A stretch of 64,000 nucleotides of DNA from Chamaecrista fasciculata (GCA_003254925.1 QANZ01009179.1:222604-286603); one strand, 5' to 3'; numbered from the stretch's first letter, positions 13,480 through 26,583 are shown. Notes: generated by a model from the sequence alone, not told the origin. A program made the numbers and translations.

Positions 13480-14291
13480 GAGTGTTACTTTGTTTCTAGA
13501 GTTTTGTGACGACGGCGTTTTGGATTTGGACTCCCACAACGTCGATCTAGTTTGGCTCTCTCTGCAACGGCGACTCTGGACTAGGAATTCCACGACGGCT
13601 TCTAGCTTCCACAGCGGCTTCCTGGTTTGGTTATGGTTTTTGAGTGATCGGTGACATTTTGTTTTCTGTGTCAGGTACTTCTTCCATGACATCGTTTCTT
13701 GTTTTTCTTCCATGACCGCATTTTATCAAATATTATTTTTGCTTTGAGTCTGATTATGTCTTTAATTAGAGCAACCACTGGAGTTGTCTGATGTCCTGAT
13801 TGAAAGTGTTTGTCTATTTTAGATGACATTATTTATATTTCCAATTCTTTATATATATGGTTCGCTAACTTGGCAGAAGCTGATTGTCTTACCAATTTGT
13901 CTGACACGAGGATGGGTCCTCTTAGATGGGTTGCAAACCCTACCTTCGTCAGTTGATATCCTATCTAGTATCGTTGTTTATGCTAGGGAGGGGTTGGTTA
14001 TTTTTGCTTTGTTTTTGTTTGTATTGTGCTTGGCATTGCCTTGTTTTTGAATGAATTATGTGTCAGACCAAAGAAAAAAAATAGTATACTCATTAATCTC
14101 TAAAAGATAAAAGAATCAAATAGTATATTCGTTGGTCTATGACAAGAACTATTTAATATATTGTTTAGTTCTTTTAGGGATAAAATTATATATTTCAATC
14201 TTTCAGGGATTAAATTGTATATTTTAATCTTTCCGAGACTAAATTATCAACTAAATAGTTTTTTTTTAAATATCAAGTTGTTAGTTTGCTC
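13206..14291. mobile_element. Degenerate Mutator-like foldback MITE split by a retroposon
   Basis: The left arm (13206-13315, AACTAAACTAATGATTTAAT) and the right arm (14080-14291, ending AAGTTGTTAGTTTGCTC) together match the GTAAAC-type MITE at 29487-29753. They are separated by the insertion at 13316-14079. Confidence 0.65.
13316..14079 (+). mobile_element. Poly(A)-tailed retroposed insert, LINE remnant or processed transcript
   Basis: The 764-bp insert ends in an A-rich tail (ACCAAAGAAAAAAA) and is flanked by AATAGTATACTAATT (13301-13315) and AATAGTATACTCATT (14080-14094), a 15-bp target duplication with one mismatch. That is the hallmark of target-primed reverse transcription. The interior has CT-rich leader-like sequence, (TC)n at about 13424-13455, (TA)n to 13479, and GC-richer text around 13505-13620. 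No intact ORF for reverse transcriptase was found, so it is either an internally deleted LINE or a retrocopied mRNA. Confidence 0.7.
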
Positions 14292-15177
14292 TATAATTTT
14301 TTATATGACTTGATTGTTGAAAAAAATTATGAAAAATTTCATCTTCTCGCTTAACCTTTATAGTTTTTACAGTTCTTTCACCAAGAGAATTTTATTTGTT
14401 GGAGATCTATCAACTCAGAGATCATGATATTCATCAAATGATAGCCATTCAATTTTTTTTAACAAGTTATACTCGAATATATTTAAATTTGTGTATGCCT
14501 TTATTATATTTTTTAATAAAGTTGTTTGATGTAAAAGAGAGAAAATTTGTAGAAAATATTATAGCATGTTTCTCCATTATTAAATTTTTCTGGTTTCGTT
14601 TTGTCTGCATGATTTGATTTGAGTGTAAACCAACATGATAGGACCCTTCAATCTCCTTTGTTTGATTGTGTTACTAATTCATGCATAATTTAATAAGTAT
14701 TTTTGGGAAGCAATTAGGCCCAAAATCATACCCTTCGTATAGTCACTTAAATTAATTTTCACTTTTTCAGCGTTCTTTTGATATCTTCATAATTCCAAAA
14801 CTTTTCAATGCATGTCTATCTATCTGTCCATCCATTCACGACCAGGACCCATCTTATTTGCCTCAATGAATTCGAAACACCATCTAATTTTTAAGCCTAA
14901 CTTTTGACTTTTCAATATTCCAATATTATATATTTTGGAATCTCATAAATTCAGTCAAGTCTATACAAAAATAAATTTTATCAGAGAAGTTATCTTTTTT
15001 TTTTCCCTTTAATATTAGAAGTTTTGACATAAATAATAAATGTTTGAGAAAATTGTTTATTTGATCCCCAAATTAATACCGAATTAATTAATCAGTTTAT
15101 GAATGATCAAAATATACTACTCAATCTTTAAATTATTGTAATTGTCAACGATTTGGTCTCTAAGTCAAATTCAGAGA

Positions 15178-15375
15178 CCAAATAATATAAATTTAGTACA
15201 AGTTTAAGGATTAAAAAGTATAAAATTAGTTTAAATTTTGGGACTAAATAATATTAATTTAGTACAAATTCATAGACTCAAAAGTATAAAATTAGTTCAA
15301 ATTCAAAAACCAACCAATATTAATTTAGTACAAATTCAGGGACCAAAATGTATAAAATTAGTTCAAATTCAGAGA
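15178..15375. repeat. Three tandem copies of a 66-bp repeat
   Basis: Units start at 15178, 15244 and 15310, each containing 'aatat(a/t)aatttagtaca' and 'gtataaaattagtt(t/c)aaatt'. They lie inside a larger 'gggaccaaa'-rich stretch (15050-15485) that looks like another decayed foldback element. Confidence 0.75.
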
Positions 15376-15485
15376 TCAAATCGTCACTAGAGACCAAATA
15401 GTCGATCAATAAAATATTTCAGGGACTAAATCGTATATTTCGATTATTCAAGGATTGATTAGTTGACTCGATATAAATTTAACAA

Positions 15486-16839
15486 CCAATAATAAGTTTT
15501 CTTTACATGTTCATGCATGTTTCTTTCATGTATGAGTTTCAAACTTGGCTCATCCTGATTCATCATCAATAATAATAGACCTGTGTAATAGAAGTTTCTT
15601 TATAAAAAAAAATTATATAAGACTTAATTAGTGAAGGGTACGCGATTTATCTAAACAAACAAAAAAAGAAATGATTAAATTAATTAGGGTGGCAAGGCCA
15701 ATATTTAAGCCATGAAAATGAGGTGCATGTAATTACAAGTTGGAGAGGAGAGATTAAAAAGAGGAAACACAAAGAAAAGAGAGAGGAACATATAATTGAT
15801 GTACTAACCACAAAGTAGCCCAGAATAATAATAATAATATTAATGATAATGATAATAATCACTTGTTTTAATTCACATGCCAATAATCCTTAAAATTATT
15901 CTCTTCACTGTTTATTTGCTAATGGGTGGCCACCAAACCCCACGCCCTCTTTATTTCTTCTTCTTTCCATGACACAAGCCGCAATTCAACCATGAACTCA
16001 TAATTATTACTTGATACTGTAATTTTCTTATTAGTTATTACCAACATAAATTAATTAAAGAGAAGAATCCCTTCTAAAAAGATTAGTTGATTATTTTTTT
16101 AAATAAATAAATTAAAAATCAATATTTGATGGTCCAATTTAATAATTTATATTTATATATTTGGTGATATGATAGTCTACATACTATCGCCTTTTCTTTC
16201 GATTATCTATAACTGTATGTAACTATTTATAACAACTTATAATCATTTTTTTACCTATGCTCACACTTTAAGTTAACAAGATATACACTTTAGCAATTTT
16301 TTCATAGTCCACTCTTCACGCTTTTTCTCTCTCTTATTGATTTGATTGTGCTGGCACAAGATGGAACAATAATATAATCACACCACAAGAGAAAATTAGT
16401 ACGGAATTTCCAAATCGGAGAAAAAATCACGACCGTTGTCAAAAGACATCTAAAGAAAATATTATGCAAAATTTTTTACATAACACTATCCTCTAAATCC
16501 ATGCTCTAAGTATATCACGTACACTCTCACAAAATAACGTAACTATTCAACTACACCTTTCATTCTCTAAAAAAATACGAAATTGGATCCACTGCAGTAG
16601 GTTTCACTGCAGTGTGAAACAAGAATGGAGGAATTGAAACAAAACGCAGTGCTCCAATTCAATACACACTACGTTTTCGGTTCCTTATTTCACTTTGCAA
16701 TGGATCCATCCTCAAAAAATTACAAGAGAAGAACTCTAAAATATAAGGGAGAAAGAAATTTAAAAGTCAAATACAATGCTGAAAGTGAATTGACTTGGTA
16801 CACCTACATGTAAGCTTTAAGCCCCAGTTTTTATAGAAT
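15486..16839. other. AT-rich intergenic DNA without a recognisable gene
   Basis: Nothing supportable as a gene. Short ATG ORFs on both strands lack any family motif. Confidence 0.35.
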
Positions 16840-16997
16840 TTGGATCCTCTATAGTGTCACTATAGTGTAGTATAGAGAGAGAAAGACACAGTTGGAGAGA
16901 GAAAGTGAGTGTCACACCTATGACACTTTCTCTCTCCAACTATGTCTTTCTCTCTCTGTATTACATACAGTATAGTGACACTATAAAGAATCCAATC
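16840..16997. mobile_element. Small palindromic MITE with (GA)n/(TC)n arms
   Basis: The left arm TTGGATCCTCTATAGTGTCA and the right arm TATAGTGACACTATAAAGAA-TCCAA are inverted complements. The arms continue inward through GAGAGAGAAAGACA and its complement, nearly closing a 158-bp hairpin. Confidence 0.75.
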
Positions 16998-17106
16998 CGG
17001 CCTTTATTATTGAGGCTCACCCACCGAAGTAATGTGAAACTTCTTCACTTAATCTTAACAACCCCATTTTCAATCAAACTCAAGTACTCAACAAATTGTA
17101 AGAGTA

Positions 17107-17640
17107 TTTGTTGGACCTAAGTCTAATATTGGGTGTGTAAAATAAGTCCACATTGTCTGCACAAAAGAGATATGAGGGTTGAGGTTATTTTTGGTACTTT
17201 ATTTTATTAATTATAATAATTAATAAAATATTTTATTAATTATTATAATTAAATAAATATTTTATTAGACCTATTATATATATATATGAGAACCCTAGTT
17301 TCTAAAGAATGAGCAGCCTCCCTCTTTCTTCTTTTGTATCAGAGTCTCTAAAATTACTTTTGCTATTCTGTATCCCTCTTTGTGTGACATTGAGGAAGAT
17401 TTCGTTTAATCCTGTGAGAGTGCCGGTTTCTAATCAGTGGGATACCGGAATATCTCTTCAGAACAGTGTCCTAGAGACGCGACTCGAAATTATCGTTAGA
17501 AATCCCCAACAGTATTATAAGACCCTATTCGTGCTTAGCTTGTTACATGTTCTTCGTTGCCAATTCATTCAACTGTACGTCAATCATCCCAAACTTCATC
17601 ACTTGGCAATGTAACTTTTGGGATATATTAATTGTTTGTA
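17107..17640 (+). mobile_element. Possible LTR-like remnant
   Basis: It begins TGTTGGACCTAAGTC, has a TATA-like run (TATTATATATATATATGAG) near 17272, and then transcript-like sequence. This resembles a copia-type LTR, but the 3' end and the target duplication were not found. Low confidence. Confidence 0.25.
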
Positions 17641-19164
17641 TTTGTGGAGTGTTAGAAGGTTGCTTGAATGTTTCAAGGGGATCTTCAGTAAGACTTTGAA
17701 GGAGACTTTGCAAATATTAATTAAAGAGAGTATTAGCTAGATTAAAATGAATGGTGAAGAATCTTTGAGAATATCTAGCGTGGTGGGAAAAATCTAAAAC
17801 ATTTGGTGTAGAAAATAAAAAGGACTTGTCTGAAACTTTGAAGAAGTTTCAAATCAAAATAATATATAATTAATAAAGACTTTTACATACATAGTGTTCA
17901 TATAAGAAGGTTCCAAGAAAAGTAAGAACTGAATCTTCTAAGGAAAAGAAAGAAGAAAATGGAGCGAAAGCAATTGAAGACCTGATCACTTTTGTTTACT
18001 CATGTTTAATTTTCCAGTCATATATATATATATTCAACTAATAATACAAAGTGTCCATGTTTCCTTCCATATATACAAAAGATTAAATGTGGAAAATTAG
18101 TGCTATATATTTGTGAGTAGAGACTGGGGTCTTCTTGACTTGATCAAGTCAAAAGCTTGAAAAGTTTGATATTGTGAGAGCAGGTACAAACCATTGAAAT
18201 TCTCTTCCAACTACCAATCTATGTCGTTGTCTTTAATTAATCTTATAATTACTTAATAATTAATTAACCTCCATTGCTAGTGTGCTTAGAATTTTTGTTT
18301 TGAAAACTATTGTGATGAACAATAAGTATTTGGTGTAGTAGTAAACGAGTTGCATCTCAAATTGAAAGACTTAAGTTCAAACTCTGAAGTCAATATTGTT
18401 GGGAAGACTTTAATTGTTCGCTATCGACTTGAATAGAATTAATTTTTACCTAAATCGTTACACAAATAAATAGAAGAAATCTATGATTATACCCAAAAAT
18501 AAATATTGTGATTAAAGAAGGTTAATTATCGATTGAAGTAATATTAACCTCCTTGATTCCTGTAAGGAAGAAAATACATACAAGTTTAAATCATACATGT
18601 ATACAGTTCACCAAGAGAAATCATGTATTAACAAAAAAAATGTGTAAATTTTATTTAATTCTTTATTTTAGAATTAATAATTCTTGTAGCCTTGTAATGA
18701 TTTTGTAAAATGTTGATCTAATATTTAGTTTAATTTCTTAAGTTGAAAATACTTTCTTTTTGTTCTTTGTTCAACAAATGTTTTAGTCCCTTTTATACTA
18801 CACAAAAAACTTTTCTCATTTCTCTTCCTCAATAATCATGTAAATTATGCTGTGCTCATTTAAAAGTTATGTGTAAATTAAACCAAACACATGCAAGTCT
18901 TTTAATTTGCTCCGTGCATGGTCAAAGGAATTTAATTACATAATTACAAGGCCAAACGAGAGATTAGATTACGTAAAAAGAAAATAATAGTTTTGATATG
19001 AGTAATAATTAAAGTAATGATAAAATTTTTCTGAAAATGAGTTACTTATTTTTTAACGAGTAATTTTTTTATCTTATTGGAACTATTAACAAATAAAATT
19101 AAATTAAATTGTGAAAATGAGTTACTTATTTTATGATCAAATAATTAAGTTATTTACCAACAAG

Positions 19165-19340
19165 TGATTGATCTATGTGGTAAGCGACTTGGTATCGCTT
19201 AAGTAAGGTTTCGTGTTCGAATATTTGTGAATGCAATTACCCTTGTTGGAAGACTCACCCACTATAGTCAAGTGCGTGATTCAGGTCGAATCTGGACTAG
19301 TCGAGGGGTGACCTCGAATATCGGGCAGGCAACTAAAAAA
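19165..19340 (+). mobile_element. tRNA-derived SINE
   Basis: A Pol III box A-like GTGGTAAGCGACTTGG (about 19178) is followed by a box B-like CGTGTTCGAATA (about 19212), then GAATGCAATTACCC and a body with GATTCAGGTCGAATCTGG and ATCGGGCAGGC. This layout matches a SINE type I know from legume genomes. No coding capacity; flanking duplication not clear. Confidence 0.65.
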
Positions 19341-19685
19341 ATAAGCAAGTTATTTTTTGAAAACTTACCTAGAAAAATAATGGAATAATTTTTTTTTAAC
19401 TATTTATATTTAAAAAAAAAAGAATTTTTGGATAAAGGAATGAAGAAACATGCCCCAAAGTTTTCATCTGGATTTGATAATGATAGTGGATCCACAAAAC
19501 AGAGGCAAATGGAGGCGACACGTGTCCCGGGGGTGACGAATGAGTGGGTAAAATGTGGTTAATAAAGTGCAAAAGGCCAAACAAATTATGCTTAAAAATC
19601 GGATTCATGGATTAAACTTTCATACATACATACACACAATACCAAAGGAGATATGAAGCAATCAAATCTGGCCAATTATATATTA

Positions 19686-19730
19686 CTAGAGGCTTTGCGT
19701 GCCCTTTAGAGCACGCAAATATGTATGTAA
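19686..19730 (-). mobile_element. Helitron 3' terminus (family 1)
   Basis: Read on the minus strand, a hairpin (GCGTGCTCTAAAGGGCACGC, 19697-19716) is followed after a few bases by CTAG and then T. This is the Helitron 3' signature of a hairpin roughly 10 nt before CTRR, inserted before T. Two plus-strand copies of the same end lie at 43294-43336 and 43471-43512. The 5' end was not located. Confidence 0.6.
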
Positions 19731-20217
19731 AATATAAAATTATTTAAAAATAATTTGTTAAGAGAGAATATCACATGGTACTAAAGTGTCATTTTTTAAA
19801 TCACCGGGTACTAAAGTGAAATATGACCAAATTATAGGGTACCAAAGTATAATTTATCCTTTTTTTATGGAGCTTAAAATATTAATGAAAATCAAAAGTA
19901 ATTTGTATGGGGTGAGACTTGAGAGAACATGGGCTAGAGAAAAGTGGGTGATTTTTTTTTCTTTTTTAATTTTTTAATTCAAGAATTTTGACCAACCATA
20001 AAAGGGTAGAGCCATTTAGTATAGATGTGAAATTCAAATTTGGCTATTATTCATTAATTATATAAGTGCACAGTTGAATTAGGAGAAGAGGAGTGAAAAA
20101 AGGTGAAAGCGATTGGATTTATATATGAAAATTAGGTATCACAAGGAGGCACGCCAAGTTTGAATTCTCTCTCCCACATAAGTACACAAATAAATACACA
20201 TAACCAAGAATTTAGAT

Positions 20218-20335
20218 ACTATTATAGGTGAAGTGCTAAGAGAGAAAGAAACATCTAGAGAGAGAAAGTGCCAGTGAAATTCAAATCCCTCACGCTTTCT
20301 CTCTTAGCACTTTATTTATAGTGCACAGTAGAAAA
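20218..20335. mobile_element. Small palindromic MITE
   Basis: GTGCTAAGAGAGAAAG near 20232 and CTTTCTCTCTTAGCAC near 20295 are exact inverted complements, flanked by imperfect extensions (ACTATTATAGG and TTATAGTGCACAGTAG). Confidence 0.6.
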
Positions 20336-20965
20336 TTCATGTCCACATAGCTAATATGGGTCATACACTTGGTTAAGGTTTGGATTCTTATTTTACAAGG
20401 TCAAAAATTCGAATTATCTGATTGATGTAAGAGTTTTATTTGATAAGTGATATATCTTTTCTTAAATCTTCAAGGATGTCAAGAGATATTTTTTGACTTT
20501 AATAGGATTTCGGTGCTTACTCCTACTTAATTTTTTTAATGAAAAAATGCACATAAACTCGTTATTTGATTTTTAAATTTATATTAAATTAATAAATAAA
20601 ATTTTAAATAATTAAAATACATAATTCAGTCCTTTAAAAATTAAAATTATCAATAATCTAATAACTTTTAAACTAAATTGTTAACGATTGTAATATTTTA
20701 ATTTGATTTTTTTTTTAGTTTTTTTAATTTGACACATAGGCTAAATCATTAACTATTACGATATTTCAATAACCAAATCGTATTTAATATAAATTTTAAA
20801 ACCTAAAAAGCAGTTTTCTGTGTATATATATAATAACGTATATATGAGGCTAACTAATTCAATACCAAATCTTGATTTGAGGTAATGGAAATATGGATTT
20901 TAAGGATGTGACTTGAGAAGCCAAGGGGAGCTGAACCTTCTACTCACACTTCACTTATCCACCAT

Positions 20966-20997
<32 letters not shown>

Positions 20998-21516
20998 TTC
21001 ACTTTGTATTTACGTTTTATATAATTTATACTCTTAAGTTATATGACGTATGTAGTCAATGCATCAATTCTGAAGTCAAAACATTATTTAAGTACCACCT
21101 TAAAATTAGAGACAACAAATCTAAATTTATTAGTAATTAAGATAACAAGATCTAGTAATAAATTAAGGCTCGGTTTTTGGACAATGATCTTTAGTATAAT
21201 TAGTTTCATTGAGAATAAGTGTTTAATAGATCTCAGAGACATAAATTAACCCCCCCAAGATTTCATTATTAACTAATTATCTTTACATGCCATCATCTAA
21301 AGGTTAATCTAATTTTATAGGGATTCGGCCCAAAAAGAAAAGTCCTATAGAGATTGGATCCTTTACCATTCAAATAACATGATATCTATGTGGTGCCAAA
21401 CATCTAAAATTTTATACCATTGTCTTTATCCAACAAATAGGAAAATTCAGGCCCAAAGAAAAAAAAAAAGACAAATGGAAAAATAACTAATAACAATGTA
21501 TCGGTTACTTGCTATG

Positions 21517-21872
21517 AAGCATGGACACTGACACAGACACGAAACACGACATGGATATGGACACGGACATGGACACACCGACACATCAAATTCTTAAAAT
21601 TACTAGATATGACACGACATATATTTATATATACAAACAATTAAAAATCTATAAATTTTGATAAAAACTTTAATAATTACAACATCTATTCATTATATAT
21701 GTTATACGTGTCATTATTTATTATTGTTTATCATGTTAAAGTCAAAAAAAATTGATTTTATATACTAAAACTTACAAATATGTGTCGTATAAATGTGGTA
21801 CGGATGTCGGACACTGACACGTATTTAACACAACGACATATCTTCTAAATGACATGTCTATGTTTAATAAAT
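21517..21872. repeat. Repeat with 'gacacggaca' ends
   Basis: The left end carries several GACAC/GGACAC units (21525-21585). The right end has GGATGTCGGACACTGACACG (about 21802). The middle is AT-rich and non-coding. It resembles a common plant non-autonomous element, but I did not place the termini. Confidence 0.4.
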
Positions 21873-23143
21873 TACTTGAAGCTTATCCATCTAACAATTT
21901 CATCAAAATTTGAAAGGGTAGTTTTGGGTCTGATGAAAAAGAAATAATATATATATATATTATTTTATTTGAACATCATTGGATCCAACTGCAATCCTAT
22001 AACACCTCTAAACCATCTAATAAAATCCTTGTGTCTTTGTATGCCTAATGTATTTTCTATGGGCTAATTCTTCTAGAGTACAATTAAAAATAACAACAGT
22101 TATTTGTCGTCAAATAAATGTCTCACATTGTTTAATTTATATATAAAAAAAAATAAAAACATATAAGTTAAGTTGTGAAAATAAATGATAACTAAATCGA
22201 AAAAAATGACTCTCGCACTTATAAATATAAGCTATTATCATATATTCATAGTTGAAAATTGACAATTCTTCTCAATTTTCTTCAAAGTGAGTCTTTTCTG
22301 ATCATACTTTTATTGCAAGACCTCTTTCACGAGCGTTTAATTTTTTATTTTTGTTTCTCTTCTATACCAAGAAAAAAACTTAGTGTATTTAAAGATTCCT
22401 CTTATAAATATGAAACAATAAATATTTAAGGTTTGGACATTTCATCATGAGAAATTAAACTCTAATATCTCATTCTCATTAATTCTAATTTAAGCATAAT
22501 AAGTATTTCGTAAAGACCAATTTTTCTCTCAATAAACTCTCAAAACAAACCAGGTAAAATTATGATAGACTTTTTGACTTATCATCTATCTACTACCCAA
22601 TTTTAATAGATAACAAATATGAAAGAATTAAATACAAGATGAGCATACAAATGTAATGATCCGTTAAGACGTCTTGAGTCTGTCATCACACACAGTAATA
22701 AATAAACTTATAACAATTCTTATTATTATTTTGTTTTGGGCCAGAGAAAATGAGCAATTCTTTTTTTTTTTTGGTAAACGAAAATGAGCAATTCTTATTA
22801 AGCTATGGACCCTTAAGTTTTTCCTTTTTTTTTTTGGGGCCTGAACTTAAGTTTTTCCTTTTTTGTTGAAAGAGATAATTTCATTATAAATAGTGTTCAA
22901 AAGGCCATACTACCCTTAAGGGTTCTTCTTATCCATTTAAGTAGACCCTTAAGGCAAGTTCATCAAAATTCAAAAAATTAGATTTGGGGTCAAGCATTTG
23001 AAGATATCTCTCATAAATATTTAAAATTTGGGCATTTCATTATGAGAAATAAAATTCTAATATCTCTTTCTTATTATGATATAAGCGTAAAAAGTATTTC
23101 ATAAACCACTTTCCTTTCCAAATTATTCCTTTTTTTTTTTAGG

Positions 23144-23582
23144 TTGACCCTTTACAAATAATTCTTGCAGTTATTATCTCAAATAAAAACTATCACCAAA
23201 AACCAAGTGAAATTAGGATAGATTTCTTGACTTATGATATCTATCCACAACCCATTTTTTATTAGGTTAAACAATGAGTTTTCTTAACTTATTCATGTAA
23301 TAATTTGTGCAAGGAGCGAACAATTAAATTTTCCTAATCCAAATATTGAACCTTGACCCTTAACAAATAATTCTTGCAGTTATTATCTCAAATAAAAACT
23401 ATCACAAAATACCAAGTGAAATTAGGATAGATTTCTTGACTTATCATATCTATCTACTACCCATTTTTTATTAGGTTAAACAATGAGTTCTCTTAGCCTG
23501 TTAGTGTAACAGTCTAAATGAAAACTAATCTTATTTATACAAAGAGCGAACAATTAAATCTTCCTAATCCAAATATTGAACC
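23144..23582. repeat. Tandem duplication of about 209-230 bp
   Basis: Unit 1 (23144-23352) and unit 2 (23353-23582) both begin TTGACCCTT and share TTCTTGCAGTTATTATCTCA and GAAATTAGGATAGATTTCTT. A third, more decayed partial copy follows to about 23820, and an older relative lies near 22549-22620. No gene is seen across 20340-23940. Confidence 0.75.
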
Positions 23583-23952
23583 TTGACCCTCTCAACTAAG
23601 ATGTAATTCGCTTACCATCACACTAAACTAATGTTGATATTTACTACCCAATTTTCGTTTTAGTAATCTTTTTTGGTTGAACTATGAGTTTCCCCCGCCT
23701 ATCTGTGTAACTGTTTAAATAAAGACTAATCTCATTCAGGCCGGGAGCGAACATTTTAAAATCCTTTCAATAATATCGACTCTAAAAATTGAACTTAAGC
23801 TCGCCAACTACTATATCAGGCCATTGTGGGTATCTACTACCCAATTTTAATAGAGTACACATATGCAAGAGAAATACAAGATAAGCATACAAATGTAAGT
23901 AAGATCCATTAGGTCTTTTTGAATATTGAGTCAAGCTTTCCTATGGAATCAA

Positions 23953-24023
23953 TGGGGCCATAATGGGCTCAAAAGAAAGCCCAAAAGCCCATGATTAAGA
24001 AAAGACTAGTAAGTAAGGCCCAA
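23953..24023 (+). promoter_or_regulatory. Cluster of GGGCC/GCCCA (site II-like) motifs
   Basis: GGGGCCA, TGGGCTC, AGCCCAA, AGCCCAT and GGCCCAA fall within 70 bp, just upstream of a CT-rich leader. Such TGGGCY motifs bind TCP factors and are common in promoters of housekeeping and translation genes. Likely promoter of the downstream CRF-like gene. Confidence 0.5.
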
Positions 24024-24039
24024 ATAAGAAGAAGCAGTC

Positions 24040-26583
24040 ACGCCTTTCATGCATTGGCAGACAACGTTATGTCGAAAAATGAACCAAAACGGATATTATT
24101 ATAACTTTATAAAACTAAAAGCGGTAACTGATGACCACCTTCCCTCTCAGTAACCCCCTTCTCTTCCCAGCTCCTCACAAAGCATATACTTTCTTCCTCA
24201 CCTTCTTATTCTCTCTTCTCTTCAATTCCCTTTTCTCTCCTTCTTCTTCTTCTTCTTCTTCTTCTTCATTTGTAGGGTTTGTTTTTCCACTCTCTCCTTC
24301 TCTCCTTTCTTCTCTGCCTTTTGATTTTCCTTTTCTGCTTCTTCTTCATTTTTTGCCGTTTAGTTTTACTGTATTTTCAAAAAAGTGAAGCATTTCTTTG
24401 CACATTTTTGTTTCTGATGGAACTGCCCTGGGAATTCAAGATGTTTTCCATTTCCCACTTGGTTTTTAGTTCTGCAATTTGCTTCTGGAATTGTGCTGAT
24501 TCTCGTTCTGTTGTTGTTTTTGTTGTTGTTGTTTTCTGGGTCTTTTGATTGTGTCTTTTTCCTTCTATCTGTGGCTATATGGCGGCTCATTCGGATCATT
24601 TCTGACATGTTTGAGTTTCCGTTCAGGTCTTGTGTTTGTGCTCTTGAGATTTTCATACGCAATTCATACACTTTTTTTTTCTTGTTCAGTGGGTCGCTGC
24701 AATCTGTTCGTTTTTGTTACTGTTTGTGTTCTTCTAACTTTGTTTTGGGAATTCTGTTGTTAGTTTATAGTATCGGAGTGTTTATGCAGGTCTGATAGCG
24801 CTGAATTCTGAAGTTGTGTGTTCTGTTGGTATTTGTGCTATTTCTTCTCGTTACTTGAAACTATTCGAGTGTTCAAGCATAAATAATAAAAGGGCCAACC
24901 CACTTCGAGTCCCCACTTGTGGGGTGCTGGGGAAGGGAATATACTAGCAGCCTTACCCTGCTTTTTTTATTCCCACGGCAAGCGTGCTTATCGCTGAGCC
25001 AAAAATATTATTTTAAATTTGTGTTCTTATATTGCTGGGACTGTTGATTTAGGGTTTAAATGATTACTTCTTTGATGTAAGTGATCATATGGTTATTTTG
25101 AATGTAAGTGATCGTGTGGTTATTTTGTCATATTTACTTGACTATCATGTTTTACCCTGGAGACCCAGGTTTGCCATTGGTTTTGTTTGCAGCCGCATTT
25201 AAGCGAACCCTGTCACATATGGACACCGTTGTATGTGGATAAAGTATTTCCACATGTTTAAAGTGTTGTCAAAGGGGTTGAGGCAGAGGCTAGGCGCCTT
25301 GCTCCTCTTGTACAACGGGAGGTGTTAGGTTTTCTTTGTGCCTTTTTAGTGCCTCTTGCCTAAGGCGTTTTAGGAATTTGGCGCCGTTTGCTTTTGACTA
25401 CCTTGAGTTTTTTTCTTTTGTTATATCTTCAATCTTTTCTTTAGCTGGTAACGAATTGTATCTAAGAAGCCGAGTCGAAAGGATTTTTCTAGCCACAGAA
25501 AATTTGGGTGTGCGGATTAACACCCTTCCAATACTCCATTTTGGCTCAATCAATCCAGAAAAAACCATTGAGTTTTGAAATTGTACTTGCTTTGATCAAG
25601 TTTTCTTCTGTAGAGATCAGATTGCCTAAGGGTGTGAGAACCATAATATGGTTTCTTCCTTGAATTGCAGTAGAGACTCCTCATGGTTATTCCCTTGAAG
25701 GAAAAGCCTCTGTATGAACTAATTCAAAAGTGTAGCCACACACCTCCAATGTTCTTGTTGGTGTCACCTATTTTTTAAAGGGCAACATAAGCTAATGTGA
25801 TGCTCTAAATCTTTTAGTTAGGTATCCATTAGATTGCTTCTCCTTGGTTCTTTGAAACGGAGATCAAGAAGCACTAGGGTACCCCTTGTTTCTTGTTCAT
25901 TGATCTTATCAAAGTCATGGCAGTATGTCTACTAGACTCTCTGATTAAATTAAATAATCATTATGTCTCTTAATACAGTCAGAGAAGGTTTAACTATTTT
26001 AATTTACCGCTGTGTTGCTTATGGAAATGTTATCATTAGACTATCTATGGGAATGTGTTAGTTTTTGCTTTCCTGCATTTTGAGGTTGTGTTCTCATTAA
26101 ATTCTAAAGTTGAGTGTCGTGATGCTGATTACTTGAAACTATAACTGTTTTGGCATAAACAATTTACAACCAAACATTTGTTGTATCTTATATTTTAAAT
26201 TTCTATATAAGAGAGCCACTTGACGTGATCTAGTGTTGAGAGATGTGGATAGTTTACTAGATAGCTCTGCTCTTTTCATATATCTTCTCTATTTATGATC
26301 AAGAGCACTTGAGACAGTTCTAGTGGAACACAAGTTATATAGATTTACCTATAATTATGGATCTTAATTTTGATTTGTCTGACTGTTCAATTGTGTGATA
26401 TCGATATGTCTATAAGGGTTTCTATACTGTAGATGTTTTCAAATATTCAATTTTGTGATCTTTGCCCTAATCATATATTATTTACTTTACATTCCCTTCT
26501 TTGCTTGCTTCACTTCTTAATTTTTCTTCACAATCCTCTTATCAACGAAGTGAAAGCTATGTTTTACTGTTGTTGCAGCAATC
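24040..26583 (+). other. 5' leader and large leader intron of the CRF-like gene
   Basis: A CT-rich leader with (TTC)9-10 at 24241-24268 is followed by T-rich intron-like sequence ending in the acceptor TTGTTGCAG (26578), five bases before the ATG at 26584. The donor was not fixed. The interior has a SINE (24885-25002) and two related stretches, about 24806-24890 and 26091-26165, sharing 'attct-aag-tgtg' and 'TTACTTGAAACTAT'. The last 290 bp resemble the eIF2-beta leader intron (see findings). Confidence 0.55.
24885..25002 (-). mobile_element. Au-SINE-like tRNA-derived retroposon
   Basis: On the minus strand it reads TGGCTCAGCGATAAGCACG, then GCAGGGTAAGGCTGC, CCCTTCCCCAGCACCCC and GTGGG, finishing in a T-rich tail (CCCTTTTATTATT). 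The GGGTAAGGCTGC...CCCTTCCCC core is diagnostic of the widespread plant Au SINE type. The head is short, so it may be 5'-truncated. It sits in the leader intron of the CRF-like gene. Confidence 0.65.

Noticed and set aside
13390..13713. 107-residue minus-strand ORF with a (RE)n stretch
   Set aside because: It is driven by a (TC)n(TA)n microsatellite inside a retroposed insert.
24131..24795. Overlapping Phe/Leu/Ser-rich ORFs resembling membrane proteins
   Set aside because: They arise from a CT-rich leader and a T-rich intron. No conserved domain, and the downstream ERF exon explains the region.
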